The notes beneath the pieces are model-generated. The model saw only the letters and a list, made by a program, of their open reading frames with translations. It made no database searches and was not told where the DNA came from. 64,000 nucleotides of DNA, taken from positions 1-64,000 of the forward strand of contig NZ_RXHU01000027.1 in NCBI RefSeq assembly GCF_003955665.1, in the 5' to 3' direction. Made by a program: the position numbers and the translations under genes. Each line of letters begins with the position of its first letter. Positions within the stretch are counted from its first letter, which is position 1. Source of the stretch: Paenibacillus whitsoniae. Its GTDB lineage: Bacteria; Bacillota; Bacilli; Paenibacillales; NBRC-103111. Below, piece by piece: positions 1 to 7,966 of the stretch.

Positions 1-25
1 CCGTAGCGAATTGCTTCTGGTTATA

Positions 26-559
26 TTAGGGCACGACGTTGACCATCGGTTTGGCCGTCATCTGCACATAGCGAGCGCCAAAGCCAATTAGTGAAGATTT
101 GATCCCCCATACCGCCCCCGTCGTAATCGCCGTTTCCGGCGCATCCCCGAGCCCTACTTGCGTTACCCAACGAAGTCTTGTGCACTCCAATCGCGCGAGG
201 GTTTGCTTCAGCCAACTGTGCCAATTCAGCGTGTGCACCAATAAATCCTTCGCTTCCTTGTAGAACTCGATAATTTTATCCTTTGTGATATGGTCCTTCC
301 GCTTGTCTTTCAAGTCCACCTTTGCTTCGTTCACCGTCTCGGCTTGAAAGAAGATGCCGCGCGTAAAACCTCGAAATTGAATAATCGGGATGACAAAACG
401 GTAGCGCACCAGCCCGAACAAAGCGCGTACCTCAATAGACAGCGTATCGTTATCCTTCACTCTTGAAAAATAAAATTCCCCGCGGATCCAGCTGAGTAAA
501 GCCAGTACTATTGCGGCCGCGACAACGATACAGACGATTCCAACCCACAGCAAAGCCAC
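26..559 (-). CDS. ytfI: DUF2953 membrane protein (YtfI-like), C-terminus cut by an in-frame stop
   Basis: The 177-residue product starts at a GTG preceded by GGGAGGAGATT. It has one N-terminal membrane segment (about residues 4-23) and then the DUF2953 pattern with a VRALFGLVRYR strand, as in B. subtilis YtfI. The function of this family is unknown; in Bacillus it neighbours the spore protein gene ytfJ. The frame ends at TAA (26-28), directly after MVNVVP. Beyond that stop the same frame reads YNQKQFAT up to the window edge, which looks like the usual continuation of the family, so roughly the last 40 residues may be lost. Either a true nonsense mutation or a base error would explain this. 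It follows scpB after a strong terminator. Confidence 0.75.
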   Translation of the reverse strand: MALLWVGIVCIVVAAAIVLALLSWIRGEFYFSRVKDNDTLSIEVRALFGLVRYRFVIPIIQFRGFTRGIFFQAETVNEAKVDLKDKRKDHITKDKIIEFYKEAKDLLVHTLNWHSWLKQTLARLECTRLRWVTQVGLGDAPETAITTGAVWGIKSSLIGFGARYVQMTAKPMVNVVP

Positions 560-576
560 AATCTCCTCCCTAAATT

Positions 577-617
577 AAAAAACTCCATTATGAGAAACCA
601 TTCTCATCCATGGAGTT
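577..617 (-). terminator. Intrinsic terminator downstream of scpB
   Basis: On the minus strand AACTCCAT and ATGGAGTT enclose a second pairing (ATGAGAA with TTCTCAT), and the hairpin runs into a T-rich tract. It ends the scpA-scpB transcript before the DUF2953 gene. Confidence 0.8.
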
Positions 618-664
618 AGTATAGCCTGCAATAGGAAATGAGATGCATGACTGGAAGTGCCGCA

Positions 665-1294
665 TTATACTTCGTCGCTCTCCAGTTCGTTCAAATCTTC
701 CATCGTTAGCTGCTTCTGATCGTTCATCCGATCAAACAGCATGCGCGTCTCTTCTTCCAAATCGAAGTCGCCCTGGAAATTCGCCGAATCCGGCAATTCC
801 TGAATCGAGTTCAATCCGAAATATTCTAAAAACTGCTTGGATGTTCCGTACAAGATCGGTCTTCCCACCGCATCTGCCCGGCCGACTTCTTCGATCAGAT
901 CTTTGCTGACCAGCGTGGCGAGCGCACGGTCGCATTTGACCCCGCGGATCTCTTCGATTTCCACGCGCGTTATTGGCTGCTTGTACGCTACAATGGACAG
1001 CGTTTCAAGCGCAGCCTGGGACAGTGTAGAACGGGCAGGCGTATACGCGAGCCGCTCAAAATAAGGCGCATGTTCGGCCAGCGTCGTGAGCTGATAGCTG
1101 CCTGCAACCTCCACGATTTTGATGCCGCGACCTTTGCGTTTCCAATCCGTCCGCATATCTTTGAGCAGATCCTTCACGATATAGGCGTCGATCTCCATCA
1201 CTTCCGCGAGCTGTTTGGCATCCAAGCCTTCATCGCCCGCCGCGAAGAGCAGGCCTTCAATAATCGATTTCATCTGTTGTATACTCAGTGTCAA
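665..1294 (-). CDS. scpB: Segregation and condensation protein B
   Basis: ScpB is the winged-helix subunit that dimerises and binds ScpA in the SMC-ScpAB condensin acting on the nucleoid. The sequence shows the family N-terminus (KSIIEGLLFAAGDEG), the LSQAALETLSIVAYKQPITR segment and the GRPILYGTSKQFLEYFGL motif, with an acidic C-terminal tail. I place the start at a TTG (1292-1294), giving MTLSIQQMKSIIEGL and 209 residues, because AGGAGG lies 12 bases upstream. The first in-frame ATG (1271-1273) would give 202 residues but has no ribosome-binding site at a usable distance. It overlaps the end of scpA by 38 bases, implying translational coupling. Identity is certain; the start is less so. Confidence 0.93.
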   Translation of the reverse strand: MTLSIQQMKSIIEGLLFAAGDEGLDAKQLAEVMEIDAYIVKDLLKDMRTDWKRKGRGIKIVEVAGSYQLTTLAEHAPYFERLAYTPARSTLSQAALETLSIVAYKQPITRVEIEEIRGVKCDRALATLVSKDLIEEVGRADAVGRPILYGTSKQFLEYFGLNSIQELPDSANFQGDFDLEEETRMLFDRMNDQKQLTMEDLNELESDEV

Positions 1295-2051
1295 TGTTCC
1301 CTGCAACCTCCTCTTTCGCTTGAATGACAATATCATCAAACAACCGATGCTGATGGCACATAATCACTTTCATTTTCATTAGCTCAAGTATCGCCAAAAA
1401 CGTCACGACGATTTCCTCGCGTGTCATTTCATAGTCGAACAGCTTGGAAAACAGCAGCTTTCCGCCGCGTTCTTTCAACAGGCCGACGACTTCTTTAATC
1501 CGATCCTTAACGGAAATCTCGTCTCTGCGAATCCGGGTCACCACATTGCGGTTCACCAGCTTGCGCAGTGTGCGGCGAAAGGCATAGAGCAAATCCGCAA
1601 CATCCAGCCCCTCGACGGGATTTTCCTGCAAAACCTGCATGAACGGCGTCAAATCCTCCGGTTCACGCGTGAAAACGAGACTGCGTTCCACTTCCTTCTC
1701 CCGAAGCATATCCGCAATCGATTTATATTTCCGGTACTCAATCAGCTTGGCTACAAGCTCTGCACGCGGGTCATAGTCGTCATCCATATCGTAAAAATCT
1801 TCATCAAATTCAATGACAGGCGGCTTCGGCAGCAGCATCTTGCTCTTGATCGACAAAAGCGTCGCGGCCATCACGAGAAACTCACTCGCCACTTCCAGCT
1901 CAAGTTCCTGCATCGCTTGAACGTAGTCCATGTACTGCTCGGTAATCTCTTTAATCGGAATGTTATAAATATCGAGTTCGTTCTTATCAATAAGATGAAG
2001 CAAGAGATCAAGGGGCCCTTCAAATGCTTCCAGCTTATACGTAACTTTCAT
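1257..2051 (-). CDS. scpA: Segregation and condensation protein A
   Basis: ScpA is the kleisin that bridges the SMC heads in bacterial condensin. The 264 residues show the N-terminal signature YKLEAFEGPLDLLLHLIDKN, the LVMAATLLSIKSKMLLP helix, and a C-terminal winged helix ending in a basic/acidic tail. Length matches the family (about 250). The gene lies 16 bases after the site-2-protease gene and its 3' end overlaps scpB, the same ribH-...-scpA-scpB order as in B. subtilis. Confidence 0.96.
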   Translation of the reverse strand: MKVTYKLEAFEGPLDLLLHLIDKNELDIYNIPIKEITEQYMDYVQAMQELELEVASEFLVMAATLLSIKSKMLLPKPPVIEFDEDFYDMDDDYDPRAELVAKLIEYRKYKSIADMLREKEVERSLVFTREPEDLTPFMQVLQENPVEGLDVADLLYAFRRTLRKLVNRNVVTRIRRDEISVKDRIKEVVGLLKERGGKLLFSKLFDYEMTREEIVVTFLAILELMKMKVIMCHQHRLFDDIVIQAKEEVAGNIDTEYTTDEIDY

Positions 2052-2067
2052 GTCGTTCTACCCCTTG

Positions 2068-2709
2068 TCAAAGTGAATAAAGGTACATAATGACCTGTGC
2101 AACATACGGATAGCCATGGCTTAGCAGCCATTGTCCAACCGGGGTAATCATGAGAAACAGCACAAGCACAAGCGCATGCCGCTCGTACTGCGCCAGTTTA
2201 CGCTGTTTGCCTGGAGACAAAAAGCCTTTCCAAATCGCCCAGCCATCGAGCGGGTACAACGGCAAGAAATGGATAAGACCGAGCATCACATTGACAATAA
2301 CGGCGTACTGCAAGTAGACGCGCCACATTTCCACGTCCAGCGTTTCCATCCTGGCGCCGAACGTTTCGGGAAGCGTAAAATTCAGCCACCAAAAGACGAT
2401 GCCAAGAAACACATTCATAAGCGGACCGGCCGCATAGACAAGTGTGTTCGCCAGCCTTGGCCAACGGAGAAATTGGCTCGCCTCAATCGGCAGAGGCTTG
2501 GACCAACCGTAAGGACCGAACAGCGTCATCGCAAGCCCCAGAGTGTCAAGACGCCCCAAGGGATTGATAGCGGCTGCCATGCCGCGCTTGAAAGCGCGAT
2601 TCCCAAGAAGCCATGCGGCCCCTAGATGTGCGGCGTCATGCAGCGCCATCGCCACAAGAAAGGCACACAGCCGGGGCAGCAAGGTTTCGAGATGGAAATA
2701 CAATAACAT
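2068..2709 (-). CDS. Site-2 protease (M50) family membrane protein with a variant HDxxH motif
   Basis: The 213-residue protein has about five hydrophobic segments and the layout of small M50 zinc metalloproteases: a first-helix motif, an NPLGRLDTLG loop and a C-terminal PLYPLDGW motif that normally supplies the metal-binding aspartate. The usual HExxH reads HDAAH here (LHDAAHLGAAWLLG, about residues 24-37), so the catalytic glutamate is aspartate; the codon is a clear GAC. The protein may be weakly active or a non-catalytic relative. Its ATG overlaps the ribH stop by one base (TAATG), so it is coupled to the riboflavin operon and leads into scpA. Substrate unknown. Confidence 0.82.
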   Translation of the reverse strand: MLLYFHLETLLPRLCAFLVAMALHDAAHLGAAWLLGNRAFKRGMAAAINPLGRLDTLGLAMTLFGPYGWSKPLPIEASQFLRWPRLANTLVYAAGPLMNVFLGIVFWWLNFTLPETFGARMETLDVEMWRVYLQYAVIVNVMLGLIHFLPLYPLDGWAIWKGFLSPGKQRKLAQYERHALVLVLFLMITPVGQWLLSHGYPYVAQVIMYLYSL

Positions 2710-3179
2710 TAGGACTGGAATTGTTTCGACAAATTCGCCATTTCAATCGCGGTTGCCGCAGCTTCCCAGCCTTTGTTGCCCGCTTTCGTGCCTGCACGCT
2801 CAACAGCTTGTTCAATGGAATCCGTCGTCAATACACCGAAAATCGTCGGCACACCGGTTTTCAAATTGATCGCTGCCACGCCTTTGGCAACTTCGCCGCA
2901 CACGTAGTCAAAATGAGGCGTTGACCCCCGAATGACGGCTCCAAGCGTAATGACAGCGTCATATTTGCCGCTTTCCGCCATTTTTTGCGCGATCAGCGGG
3001 ATTTCGAATGCGCCCGGTACCCAGGCGATGTCGATTTCGTCTTCTTGCACGCCGTGGCGCTTCAAAGCGTCCTGCGCGCCGCCGAGCAGCCTGGATGTAA
3101 TAAACTCGTTAAACCGGCCTACGACGATCCCATATTTTAAATTCTGCGATACTAAATGTCCTTCAAAAATCGTTGCCAT
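2709..3179 (-). CDS. ribH: 6,7-dimethyl-8-ribityllumazine synthase
   Basis: RibH condenses 5-amino-6-ribitylaminouracil with 3,4-dihydroxy-2-butanone 4-phosphate, the penultimate step of riboflavin synthesis, forming an icosahedral shell. The sequence has the substrate-binding [23 protein letters not shown], the [15 protein letters not shown] loop with the catalytic histidine, and [23 protein letters not shown]. Length (156) is typical. Last gene of the ribD-ribE-ribBA-ribH cluster. Confidence 0.97.
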   Translation of the reverse strand: MATIFEGHLVSQNLKYGIVVGRFNEFITSRLLGGAQDALKRHGVQEDEIDIAWVPGAFEIPLIAQKMAESGKYDAVITLGAVIRGSTPHFDYVCGEVAKGVAAINLKTGVPTIFGVLTTDSIEQAVERAGTKAGNKGWEAAATAIEMANLSKQFQS

Positions 3180-3221
3180 GTTCGTTCGTCTCCTTTTCCG
3201 GTTAAAAAAATCTTCTATGGT

Positions 3222-4451
3222 TTAGATGCCGCTGCCAGAATCGATGAAAGTCAGCATGTGGCCCAGCTTTTGCTTTTTCGTTTTGAGATAGTTCAGGTTG
3301 TGCTTCTTGCTTTCCATTTGGATCGGCACCCGTTCCGCTACTTCCAGACCGTAGCCTTCAAGGCCTTTGATTTTGCGCGGATTGTTCGTTAACAAACGAA
3401 GCTGGGTAATTCCGAGATCTTTCAAAATTTGCGCGCCGATGCCGTAATCCCGAAGATCCGGAGCAAACCCAAGCTTAATATTCGCTTCCACGGTATCCAA
3501 TCCCTGCTCCTGCAGGGCATACGCCTTCAATTTATTGATTAATCCGATGCCGCGGCCTTCCTGACGCATATATAATAATACACCATTGCCCTCTTCATCA
3601 ATCTGTTTTAACGCCGCTTCGAGCTGCGGACCGCAATCACAACGGTGAGAATGGAAAATATCGCCAGTCAGACATTCCGAATGCACGCGCACGAGTGTCG
3701 GCTTGGAGGGATCAATGTCTCCTTTGACCAAAGCGACATGCTCTTTGTTATCAAGCTGATTCGTATAGGCAATCGCCCGGAACGTGCCAAAATCGGTCGG
3801 AAGCTGAATCTCTACTTCCCGCTGTACGAGCTTCTCCCGCTGGTTGCGGTAGTGGATCAAATCCTGAATCGTAATGATGCACAGCCCGTGCTTCGAGGCA
3901 ATGTCCATTAAGTCAGGCACGCGAGCCATGGTGCCGTCCTCTTTGATGACTTCACAAATGACGCCGGCCGGATAGGAGCCGCAGAGCACGGCTAGATCAA
4001 CCGCTGCTTCCGTATGTCCAGCTCTGCGCAGGACGCCGCCTTTTTTCGCAATCAGTGGAAAAATATGACCCGGTCTGCGGTAATCCTGCGCCTTTGTTGC
4101 AGGGTCGATCAGGCTGAGCACCGTTTTGGCCCGCTCGTGTGCGGAAATGCCCGTGCTTGTCGTCACGTGGTCGACAGATACGGTAAACGCAGTCCCGTGG
4201 TAATCCGTGTTCCGCACCACCATCGGAGGCAGATCCAGCTCCTGCGCACGTTCCTCGGTAATGGGAGCGCAGACCAGCCCGCGGCCAACTTTAATCATAA
4301 AATTGATAACGTCCGGCGTCGTTTTGTCGGCCAGCGCGATAAAATCGCCTTCATTCTCGCGATCCTCATCATCGACGACGATAATCACTTTGCCTTCGGA
4401 CAGTGCCGCCAGTGCTTCGTCAATCGTATTAAACGTATAGGTTTGTTCCAT
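3222..4451 (-). CDS. ribBA: Bifunctional 3,4-dihydroxy-2-butanone-4-phosphate synthase / GTP cyclohydrolase II
   Basis: This fusion makes both riboflavin precursors. The N-terminal RibB half (about residues 1-200) has [11 protein letters not shown] and the RRPGHIFPL loop with the catalytic histidine. The C-terminal RibA half has the [11 protein letters not shown] segment, the zinc cysteines in [10 protein letters not shown], and [10 protein letters not shown] start at the ATG at 4451, preceded by GAGG; an upstream GTG lies too close to that site. The 409 residues compare with about 398 in B. subtilis. Gaps to ribE (59 bases) and ribH (42 bases) are short, consistent with one riboswitch-controlled transcript. 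Confidence 0.96.
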   Translation of the reverse strand: MEQTYTFNTIDEALAALSEGKVIIVVDDEDRENEGDFIALADKTTPDVINFMIKVGRGLVCAPITEERAQELDLPPMVVRNTDYHGTAFTVSVDHVTTSTGISAHERAKTVLSLIDPATKAQDYRRPGHIFPLIAKKGGVLRRAGHTEAAVDLAVLCGSYPAGVICEVIKEDGTMARVPDLMDIASKHGLCIITIQDLIHYRNQREKLVQREVEIQLPTDFGTFRAIAYTNQLDNKEHVALVKGDIDPSKPTLVRVHSECLTGDIFHSHRCDCGPQLEAALKQIDEEGNGVLLYMRQEGRGIGLINKLKAYALQEQGLDTVEANIKLGFAPDLRDYGIGAQILKDLGITQLRLLTNNPRKIKGLEGYGLEVAERVPIQMESKKHNLNYLKTKKQKLGHMLTFIDSGSGI

Positions 4452-4510
4452 GGTATCCACCTCATCTGCGCGTTAACCACACGCGAAAGTTCATTTGCCT
4501 GATTGAGGGC

Positions 4511-5185
4511 TTACAAGAAGCCGTTGTCTGCCAGAAAAGAAGATGTTAGTCCGCCGCCCTGCCGCTTGCCGCTCGCTGCTTCGGGCCCCGCTGAACCGAA
4601 CTTCAGCAGTCTCTCCATATATTTGCCCAGGACATCGCATTCAATGTTAACCGAGTCTCCCGGTTTTTTATCTTGCAGCACAGTCTGTGCCAGCGTATGC
4701 GGAATGATAGAGACCGCCACATCCTGGTCGGTCACGTCGACAACCGTCAAGGAAATGCCATCGATCGTAATGGATCCACCCGGTATGATATAGCGGAAAA
4801 TCGCGGCTTTGGCCGGTTCGAACCGGTAGACGACCGCATTTTCCTCGGGGACGCGGGACGTGATCATGGCTGTCGTATCGACATGCCCCTGCACGATATG
4901 ACCGCCGAAACGGCCGTTCGCCGCCATCGCCCGCTCCAGATTGACGCGCGCCCCGGTTTGCAGCGAGCGCAAGTTCGTTTTGCGGTACGTTTCCGGCATC
5001 ACGTCCACCGCGAACGACTCCTTGTCGTAGGCGATGACCGTCAAGCAAACGCCGTTGACGGCGATGCTGTCGCCGAGATGCACGTCTTCGAGCACTTTCT
5101 TGGCCGCGATGGTCAGCACCATCGCCTGCCCTGCGCTATGAATGCGGCGCATCTGGCCGATTTCTTCAATGATGCCCGTGAACAT
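4511..5185 (-). CDS. ribE: Riboflavin synthase, alpha subunit
   Basis: RibE dismutates two lumazine molecules to riboflavin and the ribitylaminouracil precursor. It opens with MFTGIIEEIG, the hallmark of the family, and has two homologous lumazine-binding barrels (about residues 1-95 and 96-200), each with a conserved GDSIAVNGVCLTV or GGSITIDGISLTV motif. GGAGGAGGTGCCGC precedes the ATG. The start overlaps the end of ribD by 20 bases. Confidence 0.96.
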   Translation of the reverse strand: MFTGIIEEIGQMRRIHSAGQAMVLTIAAKKVLEDVHLGDSIAVNGVCLTVIAYDKESFAVDVMPETYRKTNLRSLQTGARVNLERAMAANGRFGGHIVQGHVDTTAMITSRVPEENAVVYRFEPAKAAIFRYIIPGGSITIDGISLTVVDVTDQDVAVSIIPHTLAQTVLQDKKPGDSVNIECDVLGKYMERLLKFGSAGPEAASGKRQGGGLTSSFLADNGFL

Positions 5186-6302
5186 GCGGCACCTCCTCCT
5201 TGTACATCGGATAGCCTGTTAGGCATACATCCGGTCCGAACTGCTCAACCTTCAGCCGATCCAGCTCGATGGCGTCCGCCATCTTCGCGAAGCCGGCGAA
5301 ATCGATGTTCACCGGTGCTGCCGGTCCGCCGCCGATAATTTTCGGCGCAAACATCAGCACCATCTTGTCGATCAGGCGCTGCTCCAGCATCGCGCCGTTG
5401 AGCCGGCCTCCACCCTCGAGGAGGATGGAGCCGATCTCGCGCTCGCCGAGCTGCCGCATGGCGAGCCTGAGGTCCACCTGCGGCCCGTCGCCGCAGGTGA
5501 GCACCGTGACGCCGCGCGCTTCGAGCGCGGCTCGCCGCTCTGCGGGCGCCTGTTCGCTCGCGAGCAGGATCGTCGGTTGACGATCCTGCTCCGAGAGCAC
5601 GCGGGCGCCCGGCGGGATGCGCAGCTGCGAGTCCGCGACGATCCGTACCGGCTGCACAGCCGGTACGTCGCCGCGCGCGCTCAGCTGCGGGTCGTCGGCG
5701 ATGACGGTGTCAACGCCGACCATGATCCCCTGGTGCCGATGGCGCAGGGTATGCACAAAGGCGCGCGACGCCGGTGACGTGATCCACTTGCTGTCGCCGG
5801 TCTTGGCGGCGATCCGGCCGTCCAGCGTGCTCGCGGTTTTCATCGTCACGAACGGCAGCCGCGTGACGATGTACTTCACGAACGCCTCGTTCAGGCGTTC
5901 GGATTCCTCGGCGAGCAGCCCGGTCGTGACATCCACGCCGTGCTCGCGCAAGCGCGCAATCCCGCTGCCCGCGACGAGCGGGTTCGGGTCCGTCGCCGCC
6001 ACGACGACGCGGCGCACGCCGGCTTCGATCAGCCGGTTGCTACACGGCGGCGTCTTGCCGTGATGGCTGCACGGCTCAAGTGTGACATAGGCTGTGCTGC
6101 CCCGCGCTTCTTCGCCCGCCATCTGCAGCGCAAGCACCTCCGCGTGGCCCTGTCCGCGCTTCAGATGCGCTCCCATGCCCACGATGCGGCCGTCGTTGAC
6201 CAGCACACAGCCGACGACCGGGTTGATGCCGGTTTGGCCGAGCGCGCTTTGCGCGAGCTGCAGCGCGAGTCGCATGTAAGCTTCATCATTCAACACGTCC
6301 AT
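5166..6302 (-). CDS. ribD: Bifunctional diaminohydroxyphosphoribosylaminopyrimidine deaminase / 5-amino-6-(5-phosphoribosylamino)uracil reductase
   Basis: RibD carries out the deamination and NADPH-dependent reduction after GTP ring opening. The deaminase domain (about residues 1-145) shows the zinc ligands in GQGHAEVLAL and EPCSHHGKTPPC; the reductase domain follows with KTASTLDGRIA and the ILLEGGGRLNGAML strand. I start at the ATG at 6302 (MDVLNDEAYM), which has AGAAGGAACGGTG upstream and gives 378 residues. The frame stays open upstream, but that part lies inside the leader terminator. First gene of the rib operon. Confidence 0.95.
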   Translation of the reverse strand: MDVLNDEAYMRLALQLAQSALGQTGINPVVGCVLVNDGRIVGMGAHLKRGQGHAEVLALQMAGEEARGSTAYVTLEPCSHHGKTPPCSNRLIEAGVRRVVVAATDPNPLVAGSGIARLREHGVDVTTGLLAEESERLNEAFVKYIVTRLPFVTMKTASTLDGRIAAKTGDSKWITSPASRAFVHTLRHRHQGIMVGVDTVIADDPQLSARGDVPAVQPVRIVADSQLRIPPGARVLSEQDRQPTILLASEQAPAERRAALEARGVTVLTCGDGPQVDLRLAMRQLGEREIGSILLEGGGRLNGAMLEQRLIDKMVLMFAPKIIGGGPAAPVNIDFAGFAKMADAIELDRLKVEQFGPDVCLTGYPMYKEEVPHVHGHH

Positions 6303-6334
6303 GGTGATCACCGTTCCTTCTCTGCAATACATGC

Positions 6335-6372
6335 AAAAAGACCCCCATTCCGAATACCGGACGGGGGCCAGA
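6335..6372 (-). terminator. Leader terminator between the FMN riboswitch and ribD
   Basis: On the minus strand GCCCCCGTCC GGTATTC GGAATGGGGG folds into a hairpin followed by TCTTTTT. It sits about 160 bases after the aptamer and 30 bases before ribD, the expected place for an FMN-induced intrinsic terminator. I could not model the competing antiterminator. Confidence 0.75.
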
Positions 6373-6530
6373 GTTGTTAGAATACACGAATAAGCTTCAG
6401 CCATCATGCCTGCTGCATTTTTAAACATCTCAAACAAGACCGGTGGACATGCCTAAATAGACAGGTCTGCCGAATTTCAGGTGAATGTGAAAAAATGAAC
6501 AAGCATGCAAAGCGAATCAACCATTCGCAT

Positions 6531-6703
6531 CTTCCTTCTCCCATCCAGACTATACTGTCGGTCCCAGAGTTGCACTGGGTCAGCCGTAGCGAAGCTGTTG
6601 TCAGGTACCGCTAGCTTCACAACGGGTCACGGACTGATCGTACCCTGCCAGGTGGCATAGGCCGAATCACCGCCGGTGTGGAATTTCACCACGCCCCGAA
6701 GGT
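6531..6703 (-). ncRNA. FMN riboswitch (RFN element)
   Basis: Read on the minus strand this begins with TTCGGGGC, then GGTGAAATTCC and CACCGGCGGT, CAGTCCGTGACCC in the middle, and ends GACCGACAGTATAGTCTGGA then TGGGAGAAGG. These are the conserved blocks of the RFN aptamer in order. When FMN binds, riboswitches of this class in Firmicutes end transcription of the rib operon. It lies upstream of ribD and downstream of a sigma-A promoter. Confidence 0.97.
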
Positions 6704-6760
6704 TTTGCATACTGGTAAAGAAATCGACAGTTTGAACTGTACATTTCTTTATTACTGAAA

Positions 6761-6789
6761 AATTTAACACTCACGTCTCGAAAATGCAA
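6761..6789 (-). promoter_or_regulatory. Sigma-A promoter of the rib operon
   Basis: TTGCAT (6784-6789) is separated by 17 bases from TAAATT (6761-6766), placing the start of transcription near 6754, about 50 bases before the aptamer. The match is fair, and the position is what a riboswitch leader requires. Confidence 0.6.
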
Positions 6790-6843
6790 GGCCTTTTTTC
6801 ATCCACCTGGCCACCTCGAAGAATATACGTTCCTCTATACGAC

Positions 6844-6876
6844 AAAAAAACTGCCCGAACACCAGTGTCCAGGCAG
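6844..6876 (-). terminator. Intrinsic terminator of ppiB
   Basis: CTGCCTGGACACTGGTGTTCGGGCAG-type hairpin on the minus strand followed by seven T residues, 15 bases after the ppiB stop. Confidence 0.85.
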
Positions 6877-6890
6877 CTCTTGAATGCAGC

Positions 6891-7322
6891 TTATGCTTCC
6901 ACAACTTCGACTTTCGCCATTTTGTCTCTGCCTTTGAATGCGTCGACGTGCTCCATGCCTTTTGCCACTTTGCCGAATACGGTGTGTTGACCGTCCAGGT
7001 GAGGCTGCGGCTGGTAGCAGATGTAGAATTGGCTTCCGCCTGTGTTGCGGCCGGCGTGTGCCATTGCAAGTGTACCGCGCTCGTGCTTGTTCGGGTTGAT
7101 TTCGCAGTTGATTTGGTAGCCAGGACCGCCAGTACCTGTCCCGGACGGACAGCCGCCTTGTGCTACGAAGCCAGGGATGACGCGATGGAAAACAAGTCCG
7201 TTATAGAAGCCGGAGTTTGCCAGTTTCTCAAAGTTTGCAACCGTGTTAGGCGCATCTTGGTCGAACAGGTCGATCAGGACCTCGCCGCCGTTTTCAAGTG
7301 TGATTTTTGCTTGTTTTGCCAT
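6891..7322 (-). CDS. ppiB: Peptidyl-prolyl cis-trans isomerase (cyclophilin)
   Basis: A 143-residue cytoplasmic cyclophilin that speeds cis-trans isomerisation of prolyl bonds. The active-site blocks [32 protein letters not shown] and [14 protein letters not shown] are all present, including the catalytic arginine in FHR. No signal peptide. AAAGGAGTGACAACAC precedes the ATG, and the gene has its own promoter and terminator, so it is probably monocistronic. B. subtilis also has ppiB close to the rib and spoVA/lysA genes. Confidence 0.96.
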   Translation of the reverse strand: MAKQAKITLENGGEVLIDLFDQDAPNTVANFEKLANSGFYNGLVFHRVIPGFVAQGGCPSGTGTGGPGYQINCEINPNKHERGTLAMAHAGRNTGGSQFYICYQPQPHLDGQHTVFGKVAKGMEHVDAFKGRDKMAKVEVVEA

Positions 7323-7353
7323 GTGTTGTCACTCCTTTAGGAAATAATATCTT

Positions 7354-7382
7354 ATTCTACTAAAAATGCCGCCAATACACAA
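7354..7382 (-). promoter_or_regulatory. Sigma-A promoter of ppiB
   Basis: TTGTGT (7377-7382), 17-base spacer, TAGAAT (7354-7359), about 30 bases before the ppiB start codon. Confidence 0.55.
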
Positions 7383-7462
7383 ACTTGGGGAGACGCCTAC
7401 GAAAGAAGAAAGTGAGGATACGAGAACGGAGAGCTTCTGCTGTTTGAGAAAAAGTAGAGAAG

Positions 7463-7640
7463 CGGAACGTAATGACGCTATTTTCAAAAATCCGACGAAT
7501 TTGTTTCATTTGGGGAGCGAGAGGCCCTTATTTGGGCTATTTTAAGCAAAATGGACGGCTAAAAGGCCGAATAAGGGCTCCTCGTTCCGCTTCCCGGCAG
7601 AATATTGTGAAAAACATCGAAATAGTTGCGTGTAGTTCCG
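7463..7640. repeat. 178-bp imperfect palindromic element
   Basis: The two halves are related as inverted repeats: both outer ends read CGGAAC followed by a CTATTT block, and both inner ends carry CCCTTATT next to a short loop (GGGCTATTTT on the left, TAAAAGGCC on the right). Arms are about 75 bases with moderate identity; the inner 25 bases pair best. No protein is encoded. It resembles mobile intergenic repeats or a large structured RNA; I cannot tell which. It lies between ppiB and lysA. Confidence 0.6.
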
Positions 7641-7750
7641 TTATTCTGGCTGTCGGGGAAAAACTGGCTGCGACATGGCGGCGGCGGTGGCGGTGGCTCC
7701 CCCTGCGCTTCCCCAGGCACTCCCTACGTGCGGCACTCGCACCCTGCATG

Positions 7751-7844
7751 CTCCCCATGGTCTCACGCTGCCCCGTGCACGCTCTCCATGGTCTCACGCT
7801 GCCCCCTGCACGCTCCCCCATGGCCTCACGCTGCACCCTGCGCG
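7751..7844. repeat. Tandem repeat, three copies of a 31-32 bp unit
   Basis: Units at 7751-7781, 7782-7812 and 7813-7844 share CTCCCCATGG then TCTCACGCTGCCCC then TGCACG, with a few substitutions; a degraded fourth copy may follow to about 7866. The stretch 7641-7915 is otherwise GC-rich and without any convincing gene. The open frames through it only reflect the repeat composition. Confidence 0.75.
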
Positions 7845-7915
7845 CTCCTTCACCTCACTCGGGCACATTGCCACGCCTCCTAGCTTGGTCCCGTGTCCGC
7901 CCCGCGCCCTTCTAT

Positions 7916-7956
7916 AAAAAAACACCCCTTCGCCACAACGCGGCTTCAGGGGCGCT
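7916..7956 (-). terminator. Intrinsic terminator of lysA
   Basis: GCCCCTGAAGCCGCG and its partner GGCGAAGGGGT form a hairpin on the minus strand followed by a run of seven T. Confidence 0.85.
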
Positions 7957-7966
7957 CCTCTTTATG

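Noticed and set aside
7537-7836. Minus-strand frame of 99 codons through the tandem repeat
   Set aside because: Its residues only reflect the repeat units; no ribosome-binding site or known family.
7751-7866. Possible CRISPR array
   Set aside because: The units are contiguous without spacers, and no cas genes are present.
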